A DNA stretch of 64,000 nt from Rossellomorea sp. y25 (GCF_038049935.1 NZ_CP145886.1:2488501-2552500), one strand, 5' to 3'. Positions 1-9,643 are shown, numbered from the stretch's first letter. The notes: a model not told the origin generated them from the letters alone. Numbers and translations are program-made.

Positions 1-919
1 CTATATCGGCAGCATATTTTTCATCTGTCCCTTGGGTGATGCATCGTTCATACATATCGATGATTTCATCAGATTCCCGGTCAGGAAAATATTCATGTGG
101 TGCTGTACTATCGAAAATAGCGATTCCTTTTTCTCTAATGATCAACATATCAAGACTATTAGGGTCAAATCCACAATGATAAACCTCTACGTCATAACCC
201 TTCTCTTCTCCAGCAGAAGCAATTTTCTTTAACATCGTTGACTTTCCGGATCCTGCACGCCCTTTGATGAAGTAGCGCTTACCGACATCCTCTGTTAAAT
301 TCTGAATGTAGTCAACTGCCCCATCAGGAGTAGCGGCACCTAAGAACCGATGTTTGACAGTAGAGGGTTTAGAAAGACTCTTATTATCAAAGAAGAGTGA
401 AATTAACTCATCTGCTAATTCATTCGCTTTTGGGAAGTTCATGTTGGAAATGTAGATTTCTTCTATGTCATCATGGGCACTCAGGGATGCGGCAAAGGTA
501 TCGTATGCTTTCTGAAAGAATGAGCCGATTTTATCGTTTAAGCCAAGGATTTCCTCTTTGTGCGGCAAAAGTTTATTTGAGTCCCATGCCGCTCCTAAAT
601 TCACATATTCTTCAATAACGCCGGGTGCTTTCGGTTCTATAATATGAGGAGCCGTCCCATCCACAATGCCAACCCCAAATTCCGGGAGTAGAACGCCATC
701 GATTGAGTGATTATCGGAAGCGCAATGTAAATAATCAACCTCTAACCCTTTACCCTCAAATCGTTCTCCAACCGACTTCATCAATGAGGATTTACCGGTC
801 CCGGGACCACCCTTAAGGATATAAATCCGCTCTAATCCATTTAACACCGAATCATATAGACTGTAAAAGCCTTTAGCCGTATTTCCCCCAGCATAATAAT
901 GACGAACCTTTCCTTTCAT
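1..919 (-). CDS. Tandem P-loop ATPase, PRK06851-like (C-terminus cut by window edge)
   Basis: The frame runs off the left window edge, leaving about 306 N-terminal residues. It has two similar halves, each with a Walker A motif: GGPGTGKSS near residues 37-45 and GRAGSGKST near 219-227. Each half is followed by a similar D/E-V-x-Y-H-C segment, which suggests an internal duplication. It resembles the uncharacterised Bacillus PRK06851 family, which I recall as about 360 residues; the substrate is unknown. The ATG at 919 follows a good AAAGGGTGA ribosome site. The ATPase call is firm from the motifs; the family name is from memory. Confidence 0.75.
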   Translation of the reverse strand, partial: MKGKVRHYYAGGNTAKGFYSLYDSVLNGLERIYILKGGPGTGKSSLMKSVGERFEGKGLEVDYLHCASDNHSIDGVLLPEFGVGIVDGTAPHIIEPKAPGVIEEYVNLGAAWDSNKLLPHKEEILGLNDKIGSFFQKAYDTFAASLSAHDDIEEIYISNMNFPKANELADELISLFFDNKSLSKPSTVKHRFLGAATPDGAVDYIQNLTEDVGKRYFIKGRAGSGKSTMLKKIASAGEEKGYDVEVYHCGFDPNSLDMLIIREKGIAIFDSTAPHEYFPDRESDEIIDMYERCITQGTDEKYAADI

Positions 920-990
920 GAAATCACCCTTTCGCATCATATATTTAAACATATGATGTGGGGTCTAAATAGGTGAATACCCACTGCAAA

Positions 991-1049
991 AGCGGGAGCG
1001 GCTTGTCGCCTCCCGCCGCTGGAGCTGGACGAAGCGAAAGCGGAAACGT
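991..1049. repeat. GC-rich inverted segment, possible dispersed repeat
   Basis: This block is much richer in GC than the flanking spacer. It begins with an imperfect palindrome (GCGGGAGCGGC facing GCCTCCCGC) and continues with CGCTGGAGCTGGAC. It resembles the CCAGCTCCAGCG-type intergenic repeats I recall from Bacillus and Geobacillus genomes. One copy cannot prove a repeat family. Confidence 0.35.
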
Positions 1050-1056
1050 TTGAAAA

Positions 1057-1090
1057 TAAAAAAACACTTCCACGAATGGAAATGCTTTTT
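1057..1090 (-). terminator. Rho-independent terminator after the AIM24 gene
   Basis: On the minus strand an 8-bp stem (CATTTCCA/TGGAAGTG) with a TTCG loop is followed by a run of T. It lies 16 bases past the AIM24 stop codon. Confidence 0.8.
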
Positions 1091-1105
1091 ATGTATAGCA
1101 CTAAA

Positions 1106-1906
1106 TCAATCGTCTCCGTTTAGAAAATCACCGATTCCACCAAGTAAACTTCCCTCACCAGTCGAACGACCTCCGCCCTGGGGAGCACTTGCATAAATTC
1201 TTTCAGCTAAACGACTGAATGGAAGTGACTGAATCCAGACAGTTCCAGGTCCACGGACTGTAGCAAAAAACAATCCTTCTCCTCCAAGGAAGGCAGATTT
1301 AATCTTTCCGACGTACTCGATATTGTAGTCCACATCTTTCGTCATGGCCACTAAGCAACCCGTATCTACCCGTAACATTTCGCCAGGTTGAAGTTCTTTT
1401 CTATAGATCGTACCTCCTGCATGAAGAAAGGCTAATCCGTCGCCCTCAAGCTTCTGCATAATAAATCCTTCACCGCCGAAGAAGCCTGTTCCTAATTTCT
1501 TTTGAAAATCGATCCCAACAGAAACTCCTTTTGCTGCACATAGAAAGGCATCCTTTTGACAAACAACTTTACCGCCTAATTCACTTAGATCAACCGGGAT
1601 GATTTTTCCTGGATAAGGGGCAGCGAATGATACATGCTTTTTACCCCTCCCCTCATTGGTGAATACGGTCATGAACAAGCTTTCACCCGTTAATACACGC
1701 TTCCCTGCACCAACAAGCTTTCCTAAAAACCCCCCGGTCCCGCTACCCTTGGAACCATCTCCAAAGATCGTTTCCATCTCTATGCCGTCTTCCATCATCA
1801 TCATTCCACCAGCTTCGGCTACGGCACTTTCTCCTGGATCCAATTCTATTTCAACAAACTGCATATCGTCCCCATGCAATTTATACTCAATTTCATGTGA
1901 ATTCAT
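1106..1906 (-). CDS. AIM24 / TIGR00266 family protein
   Basis: This 266-residue protein is of unknown molecular function. It matches the AIM24 (TIGR00266, PF01987) family: short repeated beta-rich units with Gly-rich turns such as GTGFFGGEG and [11 protein letters not shown], an early E-AGGMMMM patch, and the usual length of about 230-270 residues. No signal peptide or clear membrane segment is visible, so it is probably cytosolic. The ATG follows AGAAGGGGGAACAAGG. It is a single gene with its own terminator. In mitochondria the family affects membrane organisation; the bacterial role is not established. Confidence 0.85.
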   Translation of the reverse strand: MNSHEIEYKLHGDDMQFVEIELDPGESAVAEAGGMMMMEDGIEMETIFGDGSKGSGTGGFLGKLVGAGKRVLTGESLFMTVFTNEGRGKKHVSFAAPYPGKIIPVDLSELGGKVVCQKDAFLCAAKGVSVGIDFQKKLGTGFFGGEGFIMQKLEGDGLAFLHAGGTIYRKELQPGEMLRVDTGCLVAMTKDVDYNIEYVGKIKSAFLGGEGLFFATVRGPGTVWIQSLPFSRLAERIYASAPQGGGRSTGEGSLLGGIGDFLNGDD

Positions 1907-2004
1907 TCCTTGTTCCCCCTTCTAATTTCAAGCATATTTACCTATTCTTCAAGACAGATGCATTTCCCTTCTCTAATTCTATTTTCGCAATAATGAGATT
2001 TCAT

Positions 2005-2050
2005 TAAAAAAACACATTCCGTCACGAATCTGCTCGTGACGAAGTGTGTC
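2005..2050 (-). terminator. Strong Rho-independent terminator after speD
   Basis: A 16-bp near-perfect stem (ACACATTCCGTCACGA and its complement) with a six-base loop is followed on the minus strand by seven T residues. It lies just past the speD stop. Confidence 0.9.
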
Positions 2051-2059
2051 TCCCCATTT

Positions 2060-2872
2060 TCATGGCTTAGGAATGTTCTTACCGTAAAAAATTTCATCCA
2101 TTTCCATTTTCACTTTATCTGTAATTTCATCCATTTCACTTTCATCCAGTTTATCTTTTGTATAGCCGAATAAATAGTTATTTAAATCAAATTCTTTCAA
2201 CTTACATTTTGTATGAAAAATATTCTGAGGATACACATTTACATCGATCATGTGATATTCATCTTTGATTTCCTCTGGTATGTAATTCTGAATTGAATTA
2301 ATATCATGATCGATAAATAATTTTCGTCCGTTGATATCACGTGTAAATCCTCTCACCCGATAATCCATCGTCATGATGTCTGTGTCGAAGGAGTGAATAA
2401 GATAATTCAACGCCTTAAGTGGAGAAATTTCCCCGCAAGTAGAGACATCTATATCTGCCCGGAAAGTAGAAATCCCTTCGTGAGGATGATACTCTGGATA
2501 CGTATGAACTGTGATATGGCTCTTATCAAGGTGCATCGTAACTGTGGATGGTAGTGGTCCCGGAGATTCATCAAAATGTTCCGTAGGCACTTCAACTATC
2601 GGCCCTTCAGAAACCAGGATTGTCACACTAGCTCCCTGCGGGACATAATCCTGCTTAGAAACGTTCAAGACGTGTGCGCCAATAATATCCGATACATGTG
2701 TCAGGATTTTTGTTAACCGATCAGCATTGTATTGTTCATCGATATATTCAATATACGCTTCACGTTCTTCACGGGTCTTAGTATAGCAAATATCGTACAT
2801 ATTAAAACTCAATGACTTCGTTAAGTTATTAAATTCATGTAGTTGAATCCGTTCTTCATGAGATAATTTCAT
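2060..2872 (-). CDS. speD: S-adenosylmethionine decarboxylase proenzyme, E. coli type (class 1A)
   Basis: The enzyme decarboxylates S-adenosylmethionine to supply the aminopropyl group for spermidine. At 270 residues it matches the long E. coli-type SpeD rather than the roughly 126-residue SpeH form known from Bacillus subtilis. The self-cleavage site is seen as [14 protein letters not shown], with Ser118 as the residue expected to become the pyruvoyl group. Other family blocks are [23 protein letters not shown] and [15 protein letters not shown]. No spermidine synthase gene is adjacent. The ATG follows AAGGGGAAATTCACA. The functional call is firm. Confidence 0.95.
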   Translation of the reverse strand: MKLSHEERIQLHEFNNLTKSLSFNMYDICYTKTREEREAYIEYIDEQYNADRLTKILTHVSDIIGAHVLNVSKQDYVPQGASVTILVSEGPIVEVPTEHFDESPGPLPSTVTMHLDKSHITVHTYPEYHPHEGISTFRADIDVSTCGEISPLKALNYLIHSFDTDIMTMDYRVRGFTRDINGRKLFIDHDINSIQNYIPEEIKDEYHMIDVNVYPQNIFHTKCKLKEFDLNNYLFGYTKDKLDESEMDEITDKVKMEMDEIFYGKNIPKP

Positions 2873-3065
2873 TGTGAATTTCCCCTTATATGTAAGTTTG
2901 TCGTGCCTGCCTATGCTTTTATCTTACCCAGAGCCAACCATACTAAAACAGGTTCTTTTGATTGAAGATGGTTGAAAATGGGTACTAAACATAGTGAATA
3001 AGCATTTCCCTTTTTACTTATTTCTAAATTTGGATACAATGGAAGATAGAATGGAGTGTTAGCAA

Positions 3066-4196
3066 TTGAGACGATTGTTTTTTCTTATTATGATAGTTGC
3101 TTTTGCCTATATATCAAAACCCGCATGGGAAGACAAAGTGGAAGCAACAGAATTCAATTCTGTGCTCACAAAAATTGAAGAAATAAAGAACAGTCCTAAA
3201 GTGAAAGACACCTTCGATCAACTTTACAACGAAGTAAACCTTCTGCTCATAAAGTTGGACGAGTCATTTAGAGATCTCGAAGATCCCTCTGATACAAAGG
3301 ATGAGAACCCTGTAGAAAAACCTGCTTTAACAGTACCAAGTGATCAAACCTTTTCTATCTATAATATTGTAATGGGAGATTCAAAAGATAAACTTGAACA
3401 GGAGCTGGGAGAGGCCAAGAGAAAATCCACTAATGAATACGGTGTTTCCTGGAATGCATATCACGAAAACTACCGTAATTTCTTAATGGTTTCTTATGAT
3501 GAAAATAACCGGGTTAACGGCCTTTACACCAATCAAGACCTCCTTTCCTCCTCATCAGGTATCGAAATGGGGGTATCCAAAGAGGTGGTTCAGAATGAAC
3601 TCGGTGAACCACTCTCAAATATCCGAAAAGGATTGACTCTATATCAGCTCCAAAACAATGGTGAACAGGAAGTCTATCAAGTGGATGGAAGCTACGTAAC
3701 CGTGTTCTATGACAAGCATGAAAATGACACCGTCACGGCCATACAAATAATCGATGAAAGCCTGGAAGCAAGTAAGAAGAATTTCTATTCAGAAGCAAGT
3801 AACGAGTTGAAAGAAGGATTTGAATTCCAGCTTTTCGATTTAACAAATGCTACACGTGTCGAAAAAGGGTTTAATGTTCTCTCATGGGATGATCAAGTTA
3901 GAGACACTGCTAGAAAACATAGTCTGGATATGGCAGAGCAGGACTACTTCAGTCATACGAATTTGGAAGGTGAATCCCCATTTGACCGTATGGAAGAAGA
4001 TCAGGTATCCTTCCGTACCGCAGGCGAAAATTTAGCCTACGGTCAATTAAGTTCAATCCACGCACATGAAGGATTAATGAACTCAAAAGGTCACAGGGAA
4101 AACATCCTGCAACCTCATTATGAACATCTAGGCGTAGGAGTCGCATTTAACGAAAAAGAACAGCCATATTTCACAGAGAATTTTTATAGTAAATAG
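3066..4196 (+). CDS. Exported CAP/SCP-domain protein, YlbC-like
   Basis: This 376-residue protein starts with a hydrophobic segment (about residues 2-20) that should act as a signal peptide or anchor. Residues about 95-235 contain two repeat-like units (MGDSKDKLEQELGE and MGVSKEVVQNELGE) typical of the CAP-associated N-terminal domain. The CAP (cysteine-rich secretory protein/PR-1) domain fills about 250-373 and shows YFSHTN, GENLA and SKGHRENIL. The architecture matches Bacillus YlbC; the biochemical role is unknown. The start is TTG at 3066, preceded by GGAG at a suitable distance. It ends at a terminator shared with the gene facing it. Confidence 0.85.
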   Translation: MRRLFFLIMIVAFAYISKPAWEDKVEATEFNSVLTKIEEIKNSPKVKDTFDQLYNEVNLLLIKLDESFRDLEDPSDTKDENPVEKPALTVPSDQTFSIYNIVMGDSKDKLEQELGEAKRKSTNEYGVSWNAYHENYRNFLMVSYDENNRVNGLYTNQDLLSSSSGIEMGVSKEVVQNELGEPLSNIRKGLTLYQLQNNGEQEVYQVDGSYVTVFYDKHENDTVTAIQIIDESLEASKKNFYSEASNELKEGFEFQLFDLTNATRVEKGFNVLSWDDQVRDTARKHSLDMAEQDYFSHTNLEGESPFDRMEEDQVSFRTAGENLAYGQLSSIHAHEGLMNSKGHRENILQPHYEHLGVGVAFNEKEQPYFTENFYSK

Positions 4197-4214
4197 CAAA
4201 AAAATTCATACCCA

Positions 4215-4252
4215 GTAAAAAAGCAAGTGAGCATCCCTCACTTGCTTTTTAC
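4215..4252. terminator. Bidirectional terminator
   Basis: AAAAAGCAAGTGAG and CTCACTTGCTTTTT form a stem with A and T tracts on both sides, between two convergent genes. Confidence 0.85.
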
Positions 4253-4275
4253 TTACTATTTAATGTCTCTTTGGA

Positions 4276-4995
4276 TTACGATTTAGATGGTGGAACATCG
4301 CATCCATTTTCATCACAAGCCATCCCCTCAGCTCCAAGAGGTTGTAGTGGTGAAGCTTCATTTTCCTCCTCCCAAACTTTTTGGATGGAATTCAAGAAAA
4401 CGTCACTTGGCTGCGCACCTGAAATAGCGTATTTACGGTTAATCACAAAGAATGGTACACCTTGTACTCCAATTTGTCTTGCTTGTTCTTCATCAGTTCG
4501 GACATCTTGAGAGAAGTCACTGCCTTCTAAAACAGCTTTTGATTCTATTTCCTCTAATCCGGCTTGTTTCGCTAATCCTAACAGAGTTTCCTTGTCACCA
4601 ATATGCTTTGAAAGAGTAAAGTGAGCGTGTAACAGTATTTCAGTAAGCTCTGCTTCCTTCCCCTTCGTTTCCGCATATTTTGTCAGGCGATGGGCGTCGA
4701 AAGTATTCGTCGGAATACTGGTATCAAAACGAAAATCCAGACCAACGGTTGCCGCTTGCTGCGTCATGCTGTCTGTCATGTTTTTTGCTTGTTCAAGAGA
4801 CGTACCATACTTTTTTGAAAGAATTTCTTGAATACTCATTTCTGTATGGACTGGCGCATTGGGATCTAGCTCAAAGCTTTTAAACACAATGTCAACTTGA
4901 TCTCTTTGAGGGAATTGTTGAAGCGCTTCTTCTAAATGGCGTTTTCCTATATAACAAAATGGACATACATAATCTGACCAAATTTCAATTTTCAT
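4276..4995 (-). CDS. DsbA-family thioredoxin-fold oxidoreductase, FrnE-like
   Basis: This 239-residue protein has a thioredoxin-fold active site near the N-terminus (SDYVCPFCYIGKR, CPFC) and the GVQGVPFFVINRKYAISGAQ block typical of FrnE/YwbO-type 2-hydroxychromene isomerase/DsbA-like proteins. There is no signal peptide, so it is probably a cytosolic dithiol oxidoreductase or isomerase. A GTG at 5004 is in frame, but it is part of the AGAGGTG ribosome site. ATG at 4995 is properly spaced from it and is the preferred start. Confidence 0.88.
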   Translation of the reverse strand: MKIEIWSDYVCPFCYIGKRHLEEALQQFPQRDQVDIVFKSFELDPNAPVHTEMSIQEILSKKYGTSLEQAKNMTDSMTQQAATVGLDFRFDTSIPTNTFDAHRLTKYAETKGKEAELTEILLHAHFTLSKHIGDKETLLGLAKQAGLEEIESKAVLEGSDFSQDVRTDEEQARQIGVQGVPFFVINRKYAISGAQPSDVFLNSIQKVWEEENEASPLQPLGAEGMACDENGCDVPPSKS

Positions 4996-5070
4996 CCTAT
5001 ACACCTCTATTTACATTTTCAATTCATATCTGATCGTATCATAAATCATGCATTCCTCCTTATGATTTGC

Positions 5071-7659
5071 TCATGAATTCGAATAAGGAGGCCTTCTTCT
5101 CGTTCTTCTTTTTACTCTGGCTGCATGGCACCGATCACATATAGGAAACCCAAAGTTTGGAGGGAGTTTCTTTCCACATTGTTTACACGTTTGAGTCATA
5201 CTGGTGACCTCTGTTCTGAGACTTTCGTGTACTCCATCAGCGATTTCACTTCGAATTCGCTCCCAGTAATATGCCTCTGTTTGTCTACCTAAACGATATA
5301 AGAACAAGAGATGCAGACCAACAGCCTTATAGGAAACCTCTTTTTGTTCCAGGTTTTTATTCTTAATAGCTGGTTCCGGTAATTCTTCTCCGTGTACAAT
5401 GGCGTACATACACTCTAACCACTGCTCAGTTAACTGAGCCTCTTTTTTCGAAAAGGGAAGATGTAAAAAACCGTACAGATCATTTAATGTTAGCTTCGCC
5501 TCAATATCGGTCCCACGGATTAATTCATATAGCTCTTTTTCTTCGTATAGAGTAGCTTTCTCTGTTCCGTAAGGACTTTTGAATTTCTCCCATAAATAGA
5601 AAAACGTGTCAAGGTCATGGTAATAGCGTTGAAAACGTTCAAACACACCACTTGTCGGTGCGATGGCGAATGTTTCGAGAGAGCGATCGGGCTGATCCAA
5701 AAGTTCTTTCATCACTTTAATATCCTTTGTGAAAGCGACTTTCCCTTCATTATAAAGACCTTTTCTACCAGCACGGCCTGCAATCTGCTTTACTTCCTGG
5801 GATGTCAGCCTTCTCCTTCTCGTTCCGTCAAATTTATCGGTTTCCAGGAATACGATTCTTCGTATCGGTAAATTTAAACCCATTCCAATTGCATCTGTTG
5901 CTACAATCATGTTCGTTTTCCCTTTAATAAATTGCATCATTTGTCTCTTTCTTGTTTCAGGAGGCATGCTACCGTAGATCATGCTCACTTTATGACCATT
6001 ATTTTGCAACCTTGAAGCTGTATCTAATACTTTCTTCCGGGAAAAGCAAACGAGAGCATCCCCTTTTTTCGCATGCCGCAGTTGAAATTCTTTTGATTCG
6101 ACTTGCAGTGGAATTTCTCTTTTATAATTATGAACCTCGATGTTCCCTTCTCCGACTAATTCCAAAAGCAGCTCTCGAACGTTTTCACTCCCGATGATAT
6201 GGACCTCTTTCGCCCTCGCTTTCGTAATGGCACGGTACCAAGAGAAACCTCTATCCTGATCGGCCAGCATTTGAGCTTCGTCAATAACAATCACTTCATA
6301 TTCGTCTTTTTCACGAAACATTTCAACTGTGGAGGAAGTATGTTTTGCATTAAAAACCTCTTTTTCCTCTTCTCCTGTTTTCAGATTACAAGGTACTCCA
6401 TCAGCATTTAATGTATCAAATACCTCCAGTGCCAGAAGTCTGAGTGGGGCCAAATACATGCCGCTATCGGCTTCTTTCATCCGGCTGATGGCATGATGGG
6501 TTTTCCCTGTATTGGTTTCCCCAATGTGGAGAATATACTTGATATCACCCCGAAATGAAGGACTGTACTCCCTTCCGAATATATCTTCCAGCATTCGCTG
6601 CTCTTCTTCTAGCTTCCGTTTTAACTCCGCTAACTCAGCAGCCTTTCTCTTCTCCCGCTCTTTTATGTCTCTTTCGTAAATGGAAAGGTGCATTTTCTCA
6701 TCAAATGGATATTCTATAAGTTTGAATAAATCCACGACATACTCCTCTTGAATCATGGTGAAAAAGGTTGATTTCAACGTCAGGAGAAAATGGTGACTAA
6801 GTCTGCTCAAGCGTTCTTCTGATAACTGTTGACCGAATATTTTAACGTAATCCGTCAATAATTTTTCCGGCATTTGATCAAGAAGAGAGCGATATACAAC
6901 TTGCTCTGAATAATAGAATACGAATCGTTCGTATGGATAGAAATAGGTTTCATATTCCCACACATGCCCATCCCAGTTCTCGCTCTTCTTGTGAATGGAG
7001 CCGGTAAATTCCTTAAGAAAGTCAGATACCGTTGTAAAGGAATCACTGGTGAATTTCCCTTCATCTTCCAGTTTTTCTTCCAGCATATATGGTTCCGTAT
7101 GTCGGAATTTTGTTTTTGTTCCTAAATCATGTATAAATTTCTTTGCAAATAAATACCGTAACTCCACATACCAATGTAGCTCAAACTCTTCCATTTGAGT
7201 GTTTATGAAGGAGATGATTTCTTTTTGGATATCTTTTTGGAGTGCTGCCTGTTTTTTTTCTTCAATTTTTTTCAGATAATTTTCTCTTACATGTTGATGG
7301 CGCCCTTTCCACGCGTCTGCTGAAGGTGGATTTTCGTTTAACCAGTTCAAAATATGAAATGGCTCAAAATCTCTAATTTCATTGCGAAATAATTTGTTTA
7401 TCAGTTTCTTATCTGTCCCCTCGATATCATAGCCTTTCTTTCTTAAAAAGGCTTTTTTATGGCTCCTAAGAACATCGTTGGTTACTTTGTTAAGCCAGAT
7501 ATTCGTCCAGATTTGGTGAAAGAAGGCACTTCTTTCACTAACATACTCCCTGAATGAAGGACAATTTTCATGTTTCTCTAAGTAAAGTGTGATATCATCT
7601 TCTATTTTTCGTTTTGTTTCCTCTATGGCTTCTTCTCTAAGTATGTGAAGGTTTTGCAC
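5071..7659 (-). CDS. SUV3-like superfamily 2 RNA helicase with C-terminal zinc ribbon
   Basis: This 862-residue protein carries a long N-terminal helical region without a recognised domain (about 1-360). A helicase core follows with motif I GETNTGKTHHA (380-390), motif II DEAQ (460-463), and the motif VI region QIAGRAGRKG. The C-terminus holds CKQCGKK...CDRCHAARVKRRTRRR, a four-cysteine zinc ribbon followed by a basic tail. DEAQ and the QIAGRAGR block are typical of the SUV3 mitochondrial/bacterial RNA helicase group. The substrate is inferred to be RNA. The start is GTG at 7659 behind AAAGGGG. It is a stand-alone gene. Confidence 0.82.
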   Translation of the reverse strand: MQNLHILREEAIEETKRKIEDDITLYLEKHENCPSFREYVSERSAFFHQIWTNIWLNKVTNDVLRSHKKAFLRKKGYDIEGTDKKLINKLFRNEIRDFEPFHILNWLNENPPSADAWKGRHQHVRENYLKKIEEKKQAALQKDIQKEIISFINTQMEEFELHWYVELRYLFAKKFIHDLGTKTKFRHTEPYMLEEKLEDEGKFTSDSFTTVSDFLKEFTGSIHKKSENWDGHVWEYETYFYPYERFVFYYSEQVVYRSLLDQMPEKLLTDYVKIFGQQLSEERLSRLSHHFLLTLKSTFFTMIQEEYVVDLFKLIEYPFDEKMHLSIYERDIKEREKRKAAELAELKRKLEEEQRMLEDIFGREYSPSFRGDIKYILHIGETNTGKTHHAISRMKEADSGMYLAPLRLLALEVFDTLNADGVPCNLKTGEEEKEVFNAKHTSSTVEMFREKDEYEVIVIDEAQMLADQDRGFSWYRAITKARAKEVHIIGSENVRELLLELVGEGNIEVHNYKREIPLQVESKEFQLRHAKKGDALVCFSRKKVLDTASRLQNNGHKVSMIYGSMPPETRKRQMMQFIKGKTNMIVATDAIGMGLNLPIRRIVFLETDKFDGTRRRRLTSQEVKQIAGRAGRKGLYNEGKVAFTKDIKVMKELLDQPDRSLETFAIAPTSGVFERFQRYYHDLDTFFYLWEKFKSPYGTEKATLYEEKELYELIRGTDIEAKLTLNDLYGFLHLPFSKKEAQLTEQWLECMYAIVHGEELPEPAIKNKNLEQKEVSYKAVGLHLLFLYRLGRQTEAYYWERIRSEIADGVHESLRTEVTSMTQTCKQCGKKLPPNFGFPICDRCHAARVKRRTRRRPPYSNS

Positions 7660-7839
7660 GGTAAGACCCCTTTATACGTTTTACAAATTATCTTAATATG
7701 TACTTTATAGTGTATGTATTTCTTCTCGATCTAACAATTCTCATGCTTACAAATAGTTCATTATAGCATAGAAGCTGCCCCTGAATGCGGATAAATTGAA
7801 CCAGAAGTATACATGGCCCCATTGATAAGGGCCTGCATT

Positions 7840-8286
7840 TTAGGTCACTTCTCTCTCGATTGCTTCTCCAACCGCTTCAGTTAGCTCCCTTGTGAGCTCT
7901 TGGACCATTTTATCAAATGTAGATTCAAGGATTTTAGCCAGTGAACTTGAGGATTCAATCTTTAAACATCCAGTCATAGCCGTATTGGAAGAGTTTACTT
8001 TTTCAGCTTTAAAAAAGCCTACACCAGTAAACTTTTGATTGATCCCACTTAATATAAACTTCACATGAGATGGTTCCTTCCAATCTGTAATAAGTACTTT
8101 CACATGAACCCTTTTGCTCACCACCCCATAATGAATGGTGAATTTCCACGTCGATTGAACGCCAGAAACAATGGAATGCTCCTTGTATCCATGAACAAGA
8201 GGAGCCCATGCATTCATATCACGAATGAATTCCCATACATGTGATTGTGAAGCATGTACGTTAACATGATGAATTCCCCGTACCAT
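7840..8286 (-). CDS. SRPBCC (START-like) family protein, CoxG-like
   Basis: This 148-residue protein has the SRPBCC helix-grip pattern: an N-terminal strand (HHVNVHASQSHVWEFIRDMNAWAPL), a middle run of alternating strands, and a long C-terminal helix (ILESTFDKMVQELTRELTEAVGEAIERE). It most resembles CoxG-like ligand-binding proteins; the ligand is unknown. The start at 8286 is chosen because AAGGAGGGGG lies just upstream. A longer frame to 8370 would put that site inside the gene. No functional partner is adjacent. Confidence 0.75.
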   Translation of the reverse strand: MVRGIHHVNVHASQSHVWEFIRDMNAWAPLVHGYKEHSIVSGVQSTWKFTIHYGVVSKRVHVKVLITDWKEPSHVKFILSGINQKFTGVGFFKAEKVNSSNTAMTGCLKIESSSSLAKILESTFDKMVQELTRELTEAVGEAIEREVT

Positions 8287-8367
8287 CAGAGTGACCCCCT
8301 CCTTATTAAATGAGATATCCGTGAATAGTATGAAGGGGTTGATGGTATTATGACTGATTGGAGTAGA

Positions 8368-8396
8368 CAAAAAAAGAAGCTTCGCTACGAAGCCTC
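8368..8396 (-). terminator. Terminator after the YsaA-like HAD gene
   Basis: On the minus strand AGGCTTCG-TAG-CGAAGCTT is followed by CTTTTTTT, immediately after the HAD gene stop. Confidence 0.85.
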
Positions 8397-9185
8397 TTAT
8401 TCCATATTATTTACGATTTCGAGTACTTCATAGAGCTCTTTAATTTCATAATCAGGTACAAGATCTTGAACTGTTTTCTGACCGCGATTAATCCAAACCG
8501 TTTTTATTCCTAGTCTAGAGGCCCCAAGTATGTCTGTATTTAAATTATCTCCTACCATGATCACTTCGTCCTTTTGAAGCTTAAGCCTCTCTAATGCATG
8601 AAGGAACATCGCGGAATCTGGTTTTCCTTTACCGATATTTCCTGAGATGATAATTTCTTCAAAGTAAGGCACAAGTTCAGGAGTCTTATCAAGTTTTGTA
8701 TTCTGTAAATGGGGAGAGCCATTCGTTAATAACAATAGTTGAAAATTCCCCTTCACTTCATTTAATACACGAAAGGTATCTTCATACACGTAAGGTCTAT
8801 CCTTTCTTTCTTTACGAAATCGCTCGGATAATTCCGCACCAAGCTCTACATCCGTAATGCCTAAAGATTGCAACCCAGACGTCCAAGCCTTTTTGCGGTA
8901 TGTAGGAACGATTTCTTTCATCTTAAGGAAGCCTTCATCATGCTCATCCAGAAAGTCTCCCCAAAGTCCTTCAAAGGGATTAATACCGATATTTTGTGTA
9001 AACTCATATGTATCATAGGTTTCATACAACTTTCTCGCAGCATCTCTAACACTAAGCTCTAGGCTTTTCGAATCTACCCCCACTTTCGCCTCTGCATAAC
9101 GGCAAGTTGCTTTAAACGCTTCTTCAATACTTTTGGAGTCCCATAATAATGTGTCATCCAAATCAAACATGATGGCTTTGATCAT
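8397..9185 (-). CDS. HAD-superfamily phosphatase, YsaA-like
   Basis: This 262-residue protein has the four HAD motifs: DLDDTLLWD near residue 8, TNGSPH, the lysine in GKGKPD, and GDNLNTDI. A helical cap lies between motifs I and II. It is close in length and layout to Bacillus YsaA and to YjjG-type nucleotidases, which act on phosphomonoesters; the true substrate cannot be read from the sequence. The ATG follows AAAGAGGGGGAGAAG. It is a single gene with its own terminator. Confidence 0.85.
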   Translation of the reverse strand: MIKAIMFDLDDTLLWDSKSIEEAFKATCRYAEAKVGVDSKSLELSVRDAARKLYETYDTYEFTQNIGINPFEGLWGDFLDEHDEGFLKMKEIVPTYRKKAWTSGLQSLGITDVELGAELSERFRKERKDRPYVYEDTFRVLNEVKGNFQLLLLTNGSPHLQNTKLDKTPELVPYFEEIIISGNIGKGKPDSAMFLHALERLKLQKDEVIMVGDNLNTDILGASRLGIKTVWINRGQKTVQDLVPDYEIKELYEVLEIVNNME

Positions 9186-9341
9186 CTTCTTCTCCCCCTC
9201 TTTCGTTTATGTTGACTTATATGTTAGATTACTAGCTATGCGGCAATTAGTAAACCAGCAATAGAAAATAATTTTCACGCGTTTTTTTCAAGGCTTTTAG
9301 GGAATATAACTAGAAACAACATTTATTGAGGTGAATTTAAC

Positions 9342-9638
9342 ATGTGGATTGTCTATGCAAGTATTGGGTTGATGGTGATTTCTTTAGTGATGTTGGGAGT
9401 CGCACTAATGAAAACAGTAAATACGACCCGACCCGTAATAAATGATATGAATCAAACGGTGGCAAGCATTCAAACCAGAATGGACAAAATTTCTACTGAA
9501 GCGAACCAGCTTCAAGAAACTCAAGGGGAGATTCAGGGAGATATAGAATACAAAAAAACGACTATCACCAGCACGATTCAAGAAGTCAAACGAACACCAG
9601 AAGTACTGAAGGGATTTTTAAGCAGCCTGAAGAAATAA
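9342..9638 (+). CDS. Small membrane-anchored coiled-coil protein, DUF948-like
   Basis: This 98-residue protein has one N-terminal transmembrane helix (about residues 2-22) and then a charged heptad-like helix (VINDMNQTVASIQTRMDKIS onward). The pattern resembles DUF948/YtxG-type general stress proteins, but no specific motif confirms this. The ATG follows GAGGTGAATTTAAC. No partner is adjacent. Confidence 0.6.
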   Translation: MWIVYASIGLMVISLVMLGVALMKTVNTTRPVINDMNQTVASIQTRMDKISTEANQLQETQGEIQGDIEYKKTTITSTIQEVKRTPEVLKGFLSSLKK

Positions 9639-9643
9639 ATACT

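Noticed and set aside
1656..1925. Plus-strand frame opposite the AIM24 gene
   Set aside because: Antisense shadow; Pro/Ser-rich composition follows from the complementary gene and no ribosome site precedes it.
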